Shown here in pieces: positions 35,909 to 44,964 of a stretch of 64,000 nt of DNA (position 1 is the stretch's first letter; each line of letters opens with the position of its first letter). The notes under the pieces were generated by a model. It searched no databases, had not been told where the DNA came from, and saw only the letters and a list, made by a program, of their open reading frames with translations. A program made the position numbers and the translations under genes. The DNA comes from Alphaproteobacteria bacterium (lineage in GTDB: Bacteria; Pseudomonadota; Alphaproteobacteria; Caulobacterales; Caulobacteraceae), in the NCBI GenBank assembly GCA_018821435.1, contig JAHJME010000029.1, positions 62,001-126,000 on the forward strand, given 5' to 3'.

Positions 35909-38755
35909 ATGAAGGATACCCGCACTCTTCGGAGTTGGCTGGCCGTGGGCGTTTGCGCCTCGGCGCTCACCGCGTTCACGACGCCCGCACTGGCCCAGTC
36001 GGCCGGGGCGAACGTGATCGAGGAACTGGTCGTCACGGCGCAGAAGAAGGAAGAAGCCCTTCAGGACGTGCCGATCGCCGTTTCGGCGTTCGACCAGAAC
36101 GCCCTCGAAAAATCCAAGATCGACGGCGGCCCGAACCTGGTTCTGGCCGTGCCGAACGTGAACTTCTCCAAGGGGAACTTCACCGGCTACAACTTCCAGA
36201 TCCGCGGCATCGGCTCGAAGCTGGTCGCCGGGTCGGGCGACGCCGGCACCGGCATCCACCTGAACAACGCCCCGCTGATCGCGAACAACCTGTTCGAGAC
36301 CGAATTCTACGACGTGGAACGGGTGGAAGTGCTGCGCGGTCCGCAAGGCACGCTGTACGGCCGGAACGCCACGGGCGGCGTGGTCAACCTGCTCACCGCC
36401 AAGCCGACCGACACGTTCGGTGGCAACCTTCGCGCCGAATACGGCAACTACAACACCATGAAGGCGCGGGGGATGATCAATCTCCCGATCAACGACCAGT
36501 TCGCCCTGCGACTGGCCGGCTCGTACCTCAAGCGCGACGGCTTCGGCGAGAACCTCGTCACCGGCAACGACGCCGACGACCGCGAGCTGTTCGGCGCCCG
36601 CGCCACCCTGGCGTTCAACCCGACCGAGCGCTTCCGCAGCTGGGTGATGTGGGATCACTTCGAAGAAGACGACAGCCGCTCGCGGATCGGCAAGCAGTAC
36701 TGCACCAAGGACAGCGGCCCAGCCAACGTCGGCGGCGTCCCCTTCTCGTCGGCGGCCGGCGGCCTGATCGGCCAGATCGAACGCGGCCTCTTCAGCCAGG
36801 GCTGCTCGCCCACCTCGCTATATAGCGCCGGCGCCCTGGGCACGGTGAACTCCCAGGCCACGCTGGGCGGCCTCTTCGGCGCTCTCGGCGGCTTCCAGAC
36901 CGGCGACGCCTACGCCGGCAAGATGCAGACCCCGAACATCCGGGACATCGAGTCGGCCTTCGACCCGATCTACAAGGCCAAGACCGACATCTATGAGTTC
37001 AACGCCGCGTTCGACGTCACCGAAAACGTGACGATGAACTGGCTGACCGCCTTCACGAAGTCCAAGCTCTTCACGCGGCAGGACTACAACCGCTACACGC
37101 CGAGCACGAACTTCAACACCACGCCGAACCCGGTGAACGCCTTCGCGGCCGTGCCGGGCTTCGCGGCCATCTATGCCGGCCTGTTCCCGGGCGGGGCGAT
37201 CAACGATCCGCAGAACGGCTCAGCCAACCGGTTCACCACCAGCGACATCTCCTCGGGCTACACCACGCAGTGGAGTCACGAGTTGCGCTTCCAGTCGAAC
37301 TTCGACGGGCCGTTCAACTACAACATCGGCGGCATCTTCTCGCGGTTCCAGGCGACCGGCGATTACTACGTGATGTTCAACACGGGGACCGGCTACTACC
37401 AGATCAACAATCTGCTCAATACCGGCAACGCCAACTGCACCAGCGGCCCGACCTGCGTCGCCGTGGACCCGAACAAGGACCCGAACCGCAGCGGCCACAA
37501 CTACTATGACAGCTATGGCCCCTACGACCTGACGTCCTACGCGGCGTTCGGCGAAGTCTACTGGCAGATGTCCGACAACTTCAAATGGACCCTGGGCCTG
37601 CGCTACACGGTCGACAGCAAGGAAGTTGAAAACCACTCGGTGGTGCTGGGCACCCCCGGCTCCGGTATCGGCGGTCCGCTGCCGGGCCAGCCCGCGATCC
37701 TCAAGACCAAGTTCAAGGAACCGACGGGCCGCTTCGGCTTCGACTGGAAGCCGGACCTGGGCTTCACCAACGACACCCTGGTCTATGCGTTCTATTCGCG
37801 CGGTTACAAGGCTGGCGGCCTGAACCCCCCGCCCAGCCCCGGCATCGGCGTCGTGCCGACCTCGGCGACGTTCCAACCCGAATTCATCAACTCCTACGAA
37901 ATCGGGACGAAGAACACCCTGCTGGACGGCACCCTGCAGATGAACCTGACCGGGTTCTACTACGACTATAAGGGCTACCAGGTCTCGAAGATCATCAACC
38001 GCACCTCGATCAACGAGAACATCGACGCCCAGGTCATGGGCGCGGAGTTCGAGTCGATCTGGCAGCCGCTGCAAGGTCTGCGCTTCAACGCGGCGATCGG
38101 TTACCTCGACACCAAGATCAAGAACGCCGACTCGATCGACACCTTCAACCGGACCCAGAGCAATTCGGGCCTGACGGTGGTGAAGTCGAGCTCGGCCTCG
38201 AACTGCGTGGTGTCGACCGCCGCCGCCGCGACGGCCCTGACGATCACCAACGCCAGCGGCAACCCGTTCACCCTGCTCGGCGTCTGCACCCTGGCCTCGG
38301 CCGCGGGCGCGGGCACCAACATCAACGGGACGGGCGCCATCGCCGCCGGCACCAACGCCTTCGGCGGCCTGGTCTCGGAAGGCGTGTCGGTCGACCTGGA
38401 CGGCAACAGCCTGCCGAACGCGCCGCATTGGACCGTCTCGCTGGGGGCCCAGTACACCTGGACCCTGGGCGACTGGGACGCGACCCTGCGTGGCGACTTC
38501 TATCACCAGAGCAAGACCTACGCGCGGATCTACAACTCGGCCCCGGACCGCATCCAGTCCTGGGACAACGTCAACCTGACGATGACGGTCGAGAACAAGG
38601 ACCTGGGCGTCGAGGTGGCTGGCTTCGTCAAGAACGCCACCAAGGAGAAGGCGATCACCGACTTCTACCTGACCGACGACAGCTCCGGCCTGTACCGGAA
38701 CGCCTTCTACACCGAGCCGCGCACGTACGGCGTCTCGGTCACCAAGCGCTGGTAG
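35909..38755 (+). CDS. TonB-dependent receptor 1
   Basis: 948 residues. Signal peptide (TTPALAQ), TonB box VIEELVVTAQKKEE, plug domain with VLRGPQGTLYGRNATGG, and a 22-strand-type barrel ending in an aromatic residue (SVTKRW), as outer-membrane proteins do. GGGAGGA 6-12 nt before the ATG is a strong ribosome binding site. Long extracellular loops contain paired cysteines (NCTSGPTC). The ligand is unknown; the large size and plug style are like the many carbohydrate, siderophore or xenobiotic receptors of Caulobacterales. Ends at a clear terminator. Confidence 0.92.
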   Translation: MKDTRTLRSWLAVGVCASALTAFTTPALAQSAGANVIEELVVTAQKKEEALQDVPIAVSAFDQNALEKSKIDGGPNLVLAVPNVNFSKGNFTGYNFQIRGIGSKLVAGSGDAGTGIHLNNAPLIANNLFETEFYDVERVEVLRGPQGTLYGRNATGGVVNLLTAKPTDTFGGNLRAEYGNYNTMKARGMINLPINDQFALRLAGSYLKRDGFGENLVTGNDADDRELFGARATLAFNPTERFRSWVMWDHFEEDDSRSRIGKQYCTKDSGPANVGGVPFSSAAGGLIGQIERGLFSQGCSPTSLYSAGALGTVNSQATLGGLFGALGGFQTGDAYAGKMQTPNIRDIESAFDPIYKAKTDIYEFNAAFDVTENVTMNWLTAFTKSKLFTRQDYNRYTPSTNFNTTPNPVNAFAAVPGFAAIYAGLFPGGAINDPQNGSANRFTTSDISSGYTTQWSHELRFQSNFDGPFNYNIGGIFSRFQATGDYYVMFNTGTGYYQINNLLNTGNANCTSGPTCVAVDPNKDPNRSGHNYYDSYGPYDLTSYAAFGEVYWQMSDNFKWTLGLRYTVDSKEVENHSVVLGTPGSGIGGPLPGQPAILKTKFKEPTGRFGFDWKPDLGFTNDTLVYAFYSRGYKAGGLNPPPSPGIGVVPTSATFQPEFINSYEIGTKNTLLDGTLQMNLTGFYYDYKGYQVSKIINRTSINENIDAQVMGAEFESIWQPLQGLRFNAAIGYLDTKIKNADSIDTFNRTQSNSGLTVVKSSSASNCVVSTAAAATALTITNASGNPFTLLGVCTLASAAGAGTNINGTGAIAAGTNAFGGLVSEGVSVDLDGNSLPNAPHWTVSLGAQYTWTLGDWDATLRGDFYHQSKTYARIYNSAPDRIQSWDNVNLTMTVENKDLGVEVAGFVKNATKEKAITDFYLTDDSSGLYRNAFYTEPRTYGVSVTKRW

Positions 38756-38782
38756 AACCCAGCCCTTCCAGGGAAGCCTTTG

Positions 38783-38813
38783 GGGGCGGCGGAGCAATCC
38801 GCCGCCCCTTTTT
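38783..38813 (+). terminator. Intrinsic terminator after TonB receptor 1
   Basis: Perfect 11-bp stem GGGGCGGCGGA/TCCGCCGCCCC, loop GCAA, followed by TTTTT. It lies between convergent genes and may also end the SulP transcript on the other strand, although no T-run follows in that direction. Confidence 0.85.
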
Positions 38814-38824
38814 CATGGGCCGTA

Positions 38825-40357
38825 TCAGGCCCCGGCAAGCCGCGCCGCGAACGGACCCGGCGAGACCTCGATCGTCGTGCCCGCCCGGCGCTTGGCCTTC
38901 AGCCATTCGTGGATGACTTCGGAGCAGGTGTGGTCGAGGCAGGAGAGGCCACGCGTATCCAGGCGCAGCACGCCGCCGTCCGGGATCGCCTCGAGGGCCT
39001 TGGTGATCCGCGGAAGCTGCAGGAAGGTGGCGGCGCCCTCCAAGGTCACGGCGCGATCGGCGCCGTCACCGCTGTTGTCGGCGATCTTCAGCCGCATCCG
39101 GCGCAGGTGCGGGATCAGCTCCAGCACGGTCAGCGCCATACCGATCAGCACACCGGTCAGCAGGTCGGTGGACACCACGGCGATGAACGTCGCCGCCCAG
39201 ATCGCGGCGGGCAACAGGCCGTAGCGGTCGAACAGATGGCGCACATGCTGCAGGCCCACCAGCCGCCAGCCCGTGACCACCAGGATGCCGGCCAGCGCGG
39301 CGCTGGGAACCAGCTCCAGCACCATCGGCAACAGGGCCACAAACGCCAGGATCCAGGCGCCGTGCATGATGGCGGACATCCGCGTGACCGCGCCGGCCTG
39401 GACGTTGGCCGAACTGCGCACGATCACGCCGGTCATCGGCAGCGCGCCGGCCGCGCCGCAAAGCATGTTGCCCACGCCTTGGGCGAACAGCTCCTTGTTG
39501 TACTTGGTCCTCGGTCCGTCGTGCATGCGATCCACCGCGGCGGCGGACAGCAGGGTCTCGGCCGAGGCGATGAAGGCGATGGCGAGAGCCGTCACGATCA
39601 TGCCCAGTTCAGCCATGCGGCTGAAGTCGGCGAGGCCGGGCACGGCGATGGCCGCGATGATCGACTCCGGCACGGCGATGCGCTGGACGTCCAGGCCGAA
39701 GCCGATGGCCGTGAGCGTGCCGGCCAGCACGCCCAGCAACGCGCCGGGCACCAGCTTGAGTTTCGCGGGCCGGATTTTCTCCCAGCCGATCATCGCCCCG
39801 ATGGTCACGGCGCCGACGACGAACGCCGATTCCGCGCGGCCGAGGGTCAGGGGGCTCATGCTGAAGAACGCGCCGGGGATGGCCAGCAGGTTCCGCAGGC
39901 CGTGCGGCCCGGGACTGTCGCCGAACATCACGTGGATCTGGCCGACGACGATCAGCACGCCGATCCCGGCCAGCATGCCGTGGACGACCGCCGGCGAGAT
40001 GGCGCGGAACCATTGGCCCAGCTTCATGGCCCCGGCCAGGACCTGGATCAGGCCGGCCAGGATCAGCAGCGGACCCAGCATGCCGACACCGTGCTTCTGC
40101 ACGATCTCGAAGACGATGACCGCCAAGCCGGCGGCCGGGCCGCTCACCTGCAGGGGTGAGCCGGCCAGGGCGCCGACGACGATGCCGCCGATGATGCCGG
40201 TGATCAGGCCCTTTTCGGCCGGGACGCCGGAGGCGATGGCGATGCCCATGCACAGCGGCAGCGCCACCAGGAAGACGACGATGGAGGCGGTGAAGTCCCG
40301 CGAGAAGATATTACCACGCGTGAGCACCGGCGCCGGGGGAGCGGCTGGATGACTCAT
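38825..40357 (-). CDS. SulP-family anion transporter (probable bicarbonate transporter)
   Basis: 510 residues, 10-12 membrane helices. The SulP pattern includes SIVVFLVALPLCMGIAIASG, GGIVVGALAGSPLQVSGPAA and ASAETLLSAAAVDRMH, and the C-terminal STAS-like region carries VLRLDTRGLSCLDHTC. SulP proteins move sulfate, bicarbonate or other anions. Overlap of its start with the stop of the beta-carbonic anhydrase gene (ATGA) argues for bicarbonate uptake or CO2/bicarbonate balance (inference). Confidence 0.87.
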   Translation of the reverse strand: MSHPAAPPAPVLTRGNIFSRDFTASIVVFLVALPLCMGIAIASGVPAEKGLITGIIGGIVVGALAGSPLQVSGPAAGLAVIVFEIVQKHGVGMLGPLLILAGLIQVLAGAMKLGQWFRAISPAVVHGMLAGIGVLIVVGQIHVMFGDSPGPHGLRNLLAIPGAFFSMSPLTLGRAESAFVVGAVTIGAMIGWEKIRPAKLKLVPGALLGVLAGTLTAIGFGLDVQRIAVPESIIAAIAVPGLADFSRMAELGMIVTALAIAFIASAETLLSAAAVDRMHDGPRTKYNKELFAQGVGNMLCGAAGALPMTGVIVRSSANVQAGAVTRMSAIMHGAWILAFVALLPMVLELVPSAALAGILVVTGWRLVGLQHVRHLFDRYGLLPAAIWAATFIAVVSTDLLTGVLIGMALTVLELIPHLRRMRLKIADNSGDGADRAVTLEGAATFLQLPRITKALEAIPDGGVLRLDTRGLSCLDHTCSEVIHEWLKAKRRAGTTIEVSPGPFAARLAGA

Positions 40358-41064
40358 TCAGCGGCGATCCCAGCGGCGGAGAGGCCGATGTGACCTTCGG
40401 CGGCCAGGCGCCGGGCCGGCGCCAGCGCCACGGGCAGGCGCCCGTTGCCTTCGACCTTGACGAAGTGGCCGGTCTCTCCGTCGAGGGCCAGGATCTGGCC
40501 GGTCTCGATGTCGAAGAACCATCCGTGCAGCGTCAGGTCGCCGCGGGCGATGGCGGACGCGACGGACGGATGGGTCCGCAGGTGGTTGATCTGAACCACC
40601 ACGTTCTCCAGCGCCAGCACGCGGGCGGCCTGGGCGTCATCCAGCCCTTCGTAGGCCGAGCACACGACGCTGTGGGCGGCGTGCGCGTGACGCAGCCAGG
40701 CGGCGACGTTCGGCATGGCGGCCAGCGCCTCGGGATTGTTGAACGCCTTCATGGCGCCGCAGTCCGAATGGCCGCAGACGACGATGTCGCGGACGCCCAG
40801 GGCCATCACGGCGTATTCGACGGCCGAGGAGACCCCGCCGTTCGCCTGCGAGAAGGGCGGCACGATGTTGCCGGCGTTGCGGCAGACGAAGAGATCGCCG
40901 GGCGCCGCCTGGGTGATCAGTTCCGGCACGACCCGAGAGTCGGCGCACGAGATCATCAGGGCCTTCGGGCTTTGTCCGTCGCTGGCAAGTCGGCGATAGA
41001 GCGCGGTCTGTTCAGGCAGCATCGCGCCACGAAAATGGGCGGCCCGTTCGAGCACATGTTCCAA
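40354..41064 (-). CDS. Beta-class carbonic anhydrase
   Basis: 236 residues. Zinc ligands Cys40 in SCADSR (with the Asp-Arg dyad) and the later His and Cys of CGHSDCGAMK. CRNAGNIVPPF completes the family signature. Interconverts CO2 and bicarbonate in the cytosol. Upstream partner of the SulP gene in a two-gene operon with translational coupling. The C-terminal 30 residues (after GNGRLPVAL) are a low-complexity tail. Confidence 0.94.
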   Translation of the reverse strand: MEHVLERAAHFRGAMLPEQTALYRRLASDGQSPKALMISCADSRVVPELITQAAPGDLFVCRNAGNIVPPFSQANGGVSSAVEYAVMALGVRDIVVCGHSDCGAMKAFNNPEALAAMPNVAAWLRHAHAAHSVVCSAYEGLDDAQAARVLALENVVVQINHLRTHPSVASAIARGDLTLHGWFFDIETGQILALDGETGHFVKVEGNGRLPVALAPARRLAAEGHIGLSAAGIAAE

Positions 41065-41250
41065 GGTTCTAGCCTCCGGAGTTCGGCGAAAGGGGGTGCG
41101 ATGACACCCGGCGAACTCGCCTTGCGGCGTGTCGACGTCCGAACCCGTGCGTCATCGCCCGGAGGTTTTGCCGCACCGCCGTTTCGGCCGCGCAGCAAGT
41201 TCGTGTCAAAGCATGTCCCGGCGCCCAGGAGGCCGGAGAAACACCGCCGC

Positions 41251-42579
41251 TCAGTGCGGCGCGGGCAACCGCAGTTCGGCGCACAAGCCGCCCGACGGAC
41301 GGTTCATCAGGACGAACTCGCCGCCCTCCTGATCCGCCACGCGCTGCACGATGCTGAGACCCAGCCCCAGCCCCGCCGTGTTGCGGGCCCGCGCGACGTC
41401 AAGCCGTTCGAACGCCTCCCGGACCCGGTCGTGGTCGGCTTCGGGAATGCCCGGCCCGGCGTCCTCGACCCGCAGCACGATCCTGTCGCCCGTGTGCAGC
41501 AGACTGACGTCGGCCCGCCCGCCATAGATCAGGGCGTTCTGCACCAGGTTCTCGAAGGCGCGCTTGACCAGCGAGACCCGGACCATGGCGGCCAGCCGGC
41601 CGGGGCCGTGATAGGTGGCCGTGGCTCCGGCATCGACGGCGGCGTCCACCACCGTCATGCAGAGGGTCGCCAGGTCGGTCAGGCGCGGAGTCTCGGCTTC
41701 GCCACGGCCGCCCAGATACGCCAGCAGCGAATCCAGCATGTGGCTCATCTCGTCGACGTCGCGTTCGAGCGCCTCGCGCGTCCCGGCGTCGCTGTCGCTG
41801 ACGAAGCTGGCGCGCAGCCGGAGCCGGGCCAGCGGCGTGCGCAGATCGTGGCTCACCGCCGCCAGCGCATGGGTGCGGGCCGCGAGCAGATCGTTGATGC
41901 GCGATTGCATGGCGTTGAACGCCTGGGCCACCCGCCGCAGGTCGCCCGCGCCTTCTTCCCGGACATGGACGGGCGCGCCCTTGCCGACATTCTCCGCCGC
42001 CTGCGCCAGGGATCGCAGCGGGCCGCCAAAGCTGCGGACCAGGAGGATGGCGGCGAACATCACGCCCACAGACAGGACGGCCACCGAGCCCAAGCCGGTC
42101 CAGATCACCTCCCACGGATTGGTGGTCACCCGCGACGAGATATGGACCCGGCTTCCGTCGGCCATGCGCACCGAGGCGATGACCCGGCCGCGCGGCCCCG
42201 CGTCGCCGCCAAGGAGGTCGAGGCGCAGGTCTTGCTGCGCCAGCGAAGGCTCCCAGCCGATCATGTCGGCCTGCAGCCGTTGCAGCCAGCCGCTCTGACG
42301 CTCGGGCGGGCGGAACGAGCCTTCGCCCCATCGCACCGCAGCGGTCTGGGAGGACAGTTCCTGCGCCACGATCGGGCGCTGCAACTCGGGCGTCTCGTTC
42401 AGCACCCGGGTGACCACCACCAGCTGCTCGGCCAGATGGTGGGCCTGCTCGGCGCGCGTGGTGTGGATATCGATGCGTTCGAAGACGATCGAGCTCGCCA
42501 CGAACTCGATGAGCACCGCCCCCATCATCACCAGGATGACGCGCCCGATAAGTCCCTGGGGCCAGGGACGCCAGGTCAT
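41251..42579 (-). CDS. Sensor histidine kinase with HAMP domain
   Basis: 442 residues. Two membrane helices (about 10-34 and 156-183) bracket a periplasmic sensor of about 120 residues rich in Gln/Arg. HAMP follows, then the phospho-acceptor His244 in SHDLRTPL and the catalytic domain with N box FENLVQNALIYGG, G1 EDAGPGIP and G2 GLGLGLSI. It resembles EnvZ/RstB-type kinases. Start overlaps the stop of its response regulator gene by 1 nt (TGATG), so the two are coupled. Confidence 0.92.
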   Translation of the reverse strand: MTWRPWPQGLIGRVILVMMGAVLIEFVASSIVFERIDIHTTRAEQAHHLAEQLVVVTRVLNETPELQRPIVAQELSSQTAAVRWGEGSFRPPERQSGWLQRLQADMIGWEPSLAQQDLRLDLLGGDAGPRGRVIASVRMADGSRVHISSRVTTNPWEVIWTGLGSVAVLSVGVMFAAILLVRSFGGPLRSLAQAAENVGKGAPVHVREEGAGDLRRVAQAFNAMQSRINDLLAARTHALAAVSHDLRTPLARLRLRASFVSDSDAGTREALERDVDEMSHMLDSLLAYLGGRGEAETPRLTDLATLCMTVVDAAVDAGATATYHGPGRLAAMVRVSLVKRAFENLVQNALIYGGRADVSLLHTGDRIVLRVEDAGPGIPEADHDRVREAFERLDVARARNTAGLGLGLSIVQRVADQEGGEFVLMNRPSGGLCAELRLPAPH

Positions 42580-43325
42580 CAGACGCGGGTCACGGGATGG
42601 GCCAGCATGTAGCCAACACCGCGAACGGTGCGGATCACGGCGGGGCCGCCGCCGCCGCCGGCCAGCTTGCGACGCAGCCGGCTGACCAGGACGTCGATGC
42701 TGCGGTCCGACGCGTCGGCGAGGCGGGCCCTCGAGAGCTCCAGCAACCGCTCCCGCCCGATGACGCGCTGGGGATGACTGAGGAAGGCCAGCAGAAGATC
42801 GAACTCGGCGCCGGAAAGCTCCACCGCCACGCCCTCGGGCGACAGCAGCTCGCGCGCCGCGGGGTCGGCGACCCAGTTCGCGAAGCTGAGCTGGCCGCGG
42901 GACGGGCGGGCCGCCGGGCCGACCTGGCGACGGGTCCGGCGCAGGGTGGCGCGGATGCGGGCGACCAGCTCCTTGGCGCTGAAGGGCTTGGGCACATAGT
43001 CGTCGGCCCCCAGCTCCAGGCCCACGAGGCGATCGGTTTCGTCACCGCGCGCGCTGACGATGATGATCGGCACGTCGCTGGTCTGGCGAACCGCCCGGCA
43101 CAGGTCGAAACCGTTGGCGCCCGGCAGCATCACGTCCAGCAGGATCATGTCCACGTGCGAGCCCTCGAGGCAGCGCACCATCTCGGGGCCGGAGCCTGCG
43201 CTCAGGGGCTGGAAGCCACCCTCCTTGAGGGTGCGCATCAACAGGGTCCTCAAACCCGGATCGTCCTCGACAATGAGAACAACCGGCGGGGCGAGGGTGA
43301 AGTCGTCGAGCTGAAGTTCGAGCAT
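42579..43325 (-). CDS. OmpR-family response regulator
   Basis: 248 residues from the ATG at 43325. Receiver with Glu20-Asp21-Asp22, phospho-acceptor Asp64 (LLDVMLPG) and Lys in VPKPFSAKEL, then a winged-helix output domain (LSGAEFDLLLAFLSHPQRVI, RSIDVLVSRLRRKL, TVRGVGYML). Pairs with the kinase at 41251-42579. Targets are unknown; TGACA direct repeats with 10-bp spacing upstream of the second TonB receptor are one possibility (inference). Confidence 0.93.
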   Translation of the reverse strand: MLELQLDDFTLAPPVVLIVEDDPGLRTLLMRTLKEGGFQPLSAGSGPEMVRCLEGSHVDMILLDVMLPGANGFDLCRAVRQTSDVPIIIVSARGDETDRLVGLELGADDYVPKPFSAKELVARIRATLRRTRRQVGPAARPSRGQLSFANWVADPAARELLSPEGVAVELSGAEFDLLLAFLSHPQRVIGRERLLELSRARLADASDRSIDVLVSRLRRKLAGGGGGPAVIRTVRGVGYMLAHPVTRV

Positions 43326-43510
43326 TCGGCGTTTGATACACACACAAAAGGAAAGTTGGCAGACCACTCGGCCAATTAGGCGCAGGCGGCCGATCTACAA
43401 GGTGCGGATGGCGCAAAGCCGCTTCTGTCAGCAGCGATGCGCCATCCGCGCCCACGGGGCGCCCGCCGGCCCGACGCGGTAGGGGGGAGTGGGGACCGCG
43501 CCGGGACGGA

Positions 43511-43858
43511 TCAGGACGCCGCCGCGTTCGAGGCGCAGACCTTGGCGACCAGGGTCTCCAGATCTCCGCCCTTGGCGGTCGCGGCATCCGTGCGGACCTG
43601 GATGCTCTGGTCGCTCGATTCCACCACGACGCCCTTCACCGCCTCATGCCGGCGCAGGGCGTCCACCACGCTGGGGACGCAGTGGGCCGAGGGGGTGACA
43701 AGACGGACGGTCTCGACGCGCGCGGCGGCGGCGCGCTCGCGCGCCACCTGCTCGGTGTGGGCCAGGCCCGAGCCGGCCGGGCCGGCGATGGCGGTGGAGG
43801 CGGAAACGCAGGCGGACATGGCCAGGGCCACGCCAAGGATGTGTTGCAGTCGCATCAT
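43511..43858 (-). CDS. Small secreted protein with a heavy-metal-associated-like pattern
   Basis: 115 residues with a signal peptide (SACVSASTAIAG). The mature part has the order strand-helix-strand-strand-helix: VETVRLVTPSAHCVPSVVDA, LRRHEAVKGVVVESS, QSIQVRT, GDLETLVAKVC. The spacing resembles HMA domains (C-x-x-x-V-x-x-A-L ... G-V-x-x-V) but only one cysteine stands in the metal loop. Two ATGs (43858, 43855) begin the gene. The fold assignment is a guess from pattern. Confidence 0.6.
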   Translation of the reverse strand: MMRLQHILGVALAMSACVSASTAIAGPAGSGLAHTEQVARERAAAARVETVRLVTPSAHCVPSVVDALRRHEAVKGVVVESSDQSIQVRTDAATAKGGDLETLVAKVCASNAAAS

Positions 43859-43879
43859 GAACTCCGTGAGCTGTTGGGG

Positions 43880-44530
43880 CTATTCGGCGCCGGGGCTGGC
43901 GAGCGCCAGGGACTGGCCGGCGGCCAGGCGGTGTCGGTAGGCGTCGACGGCCTGCAGCAGGCCGGCAATCTCGGCGCGGTTCAGGCTAGAACGCTCTTCG
44001 CGGCCCTGGTCCGGCTTGAACTTGAACGACCAGGTGTTTTCCGCGCCCGGCTGATAGCCGGCGGCCAGCCGCCGCAGCTCGGCCTCGCCGACCACGAAGC
44101 TGACTTCTTCGAAGCAGCTGGACTGGGGATCGATCGCGTCGCAGGCGGGCTGATTGCTCTCGACCTTCCGGAGCTTCGCCGTCGTCGGCCAGCTGGAGGT
44201 CTCGTAGTTCACGTGTCCGAAGTCGCGATAGCTGCCCATGTATTGCAGCGTCTGGCGCACCTCGAACCGGGTCTCGCCCGTCTTGCGGTCCACGTAGGCC
44301 CGCAGGTGATTGTCGTTGTACGGCGTGCGCAGAACGCCGCGGGTCGAGCGAAGCACGTCGCGCGTCGACAGCACCCCCTCGATGTCGAGCGGATCCTCGT
44401 TCAGCGTGACCTTCTCGCGCGCCGTCTCGGGCGTCAGCAGCGCCGCCTTGCCGTTCGCGGCGGCGGGCGTCGCGGTGGCGACGACGAGCAGTGCGCTACA
44501 GGCCGCCGCCAGTCTCATGGGTCTGTTCAT
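43880..44530 (-). CDS. Secreted protein of unknown function
   Basis: 216 residues. Excellent ribosome binding site GGAGGACAGG next to the ATG at 44530. Signal peptide ends TPAAAN. The mature protein looks beta-rich (HLRAYVDRKTGETRFEVRQT, LQYMGSYRDFGHVNYETSS) with two cysteines (PACDAI, SSCFEE) likely to pair. I do not recognise the family. Same strand and 21 nt upstream of the small HMA-like gene; the two are probably co-transcribed. Confidence 0.7.
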   Translation of the reverse strand: MNRPMRLAAACSALLVVATATPAAANGKAALLTPETAREKVTLNEDPLDIEGVLSTRDVLRSTRGVLRTPYNDNHLRAYVDRKTGETRFEVRQTLQYMGSYRDFGHVNYETSSWPTTAKLRKVESNQPACDAIDPQSSCFEEVSFVVGEAELRRLAAGYQPGAENTWSFKFKPDQGREERSSLNRAEIAGLLQAVDAYRHRLAAGQSLALASPGAE

Positions 44531-44621
44531 CCTGTCCTCCGGAGACCGGCGCCTGGGTGCAGTGGCCGGTGTCGTCGAGGCAAAGGTGGTGGCCCAGGTT
44601 TGCTGGCGCGCATCGCGATTG

Positions 44622-44681
44622 TGACAAACTATGACAGGGTCGCACCCCATGGCGCCGAGGGTGATTTCTCCAATTTTGACA
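44622..44681. promoter_or_regulatory. TGACA direct repeats in the intergenic region before TonB receptor 2
   Basis: Three TGACA copies at 44622-44626, 44632-44636 and 44677-44681; the first two are exactly 10 bp apart, the spacing used by OmpR-type regulators, and the third belongs to TTTTGACAAAAC. The 434-bp gap (44531-44964) is more AT-rich than its surroundings, holds no gene I can support, and must carry promoters for both divergent genes. Confidence 0.35.
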
Positions 44682-44964
44682 AAACGGTACGCATTGAGGT
44701 GCGCGGTCACGCTTTCTCAATCCCTGGTCACACAAGGTTTCGGTGACCGTTGTTCGATTTTGTGCCCCGAATTCGAAAATGCGGTCTTTTCGCCACACTT
44801 GGCCAAAAGCGTCGTCATTACGGCGTAAGTTACCGCTGTACAGTTGACGCGACGCTCAACTCCCATTGAGGGTCCGCGGCCCCGGGCGCCTCCCCGCGCC
44901 CGCTCCAACAATATGCAAAACACGAGACCGTACGGCCTGACCGTCCGCGCCTCGGGAGGATCTT

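Noticed and set aside
43511-43858. UrcA-family assignment for the small secreted protein
   Set aside because: Size and export signal fit, but the UrcA pattern of conserved Val-x-Val/Asp-Leu and paired late Cys is not present; the strand-helix order is closer to HMA.
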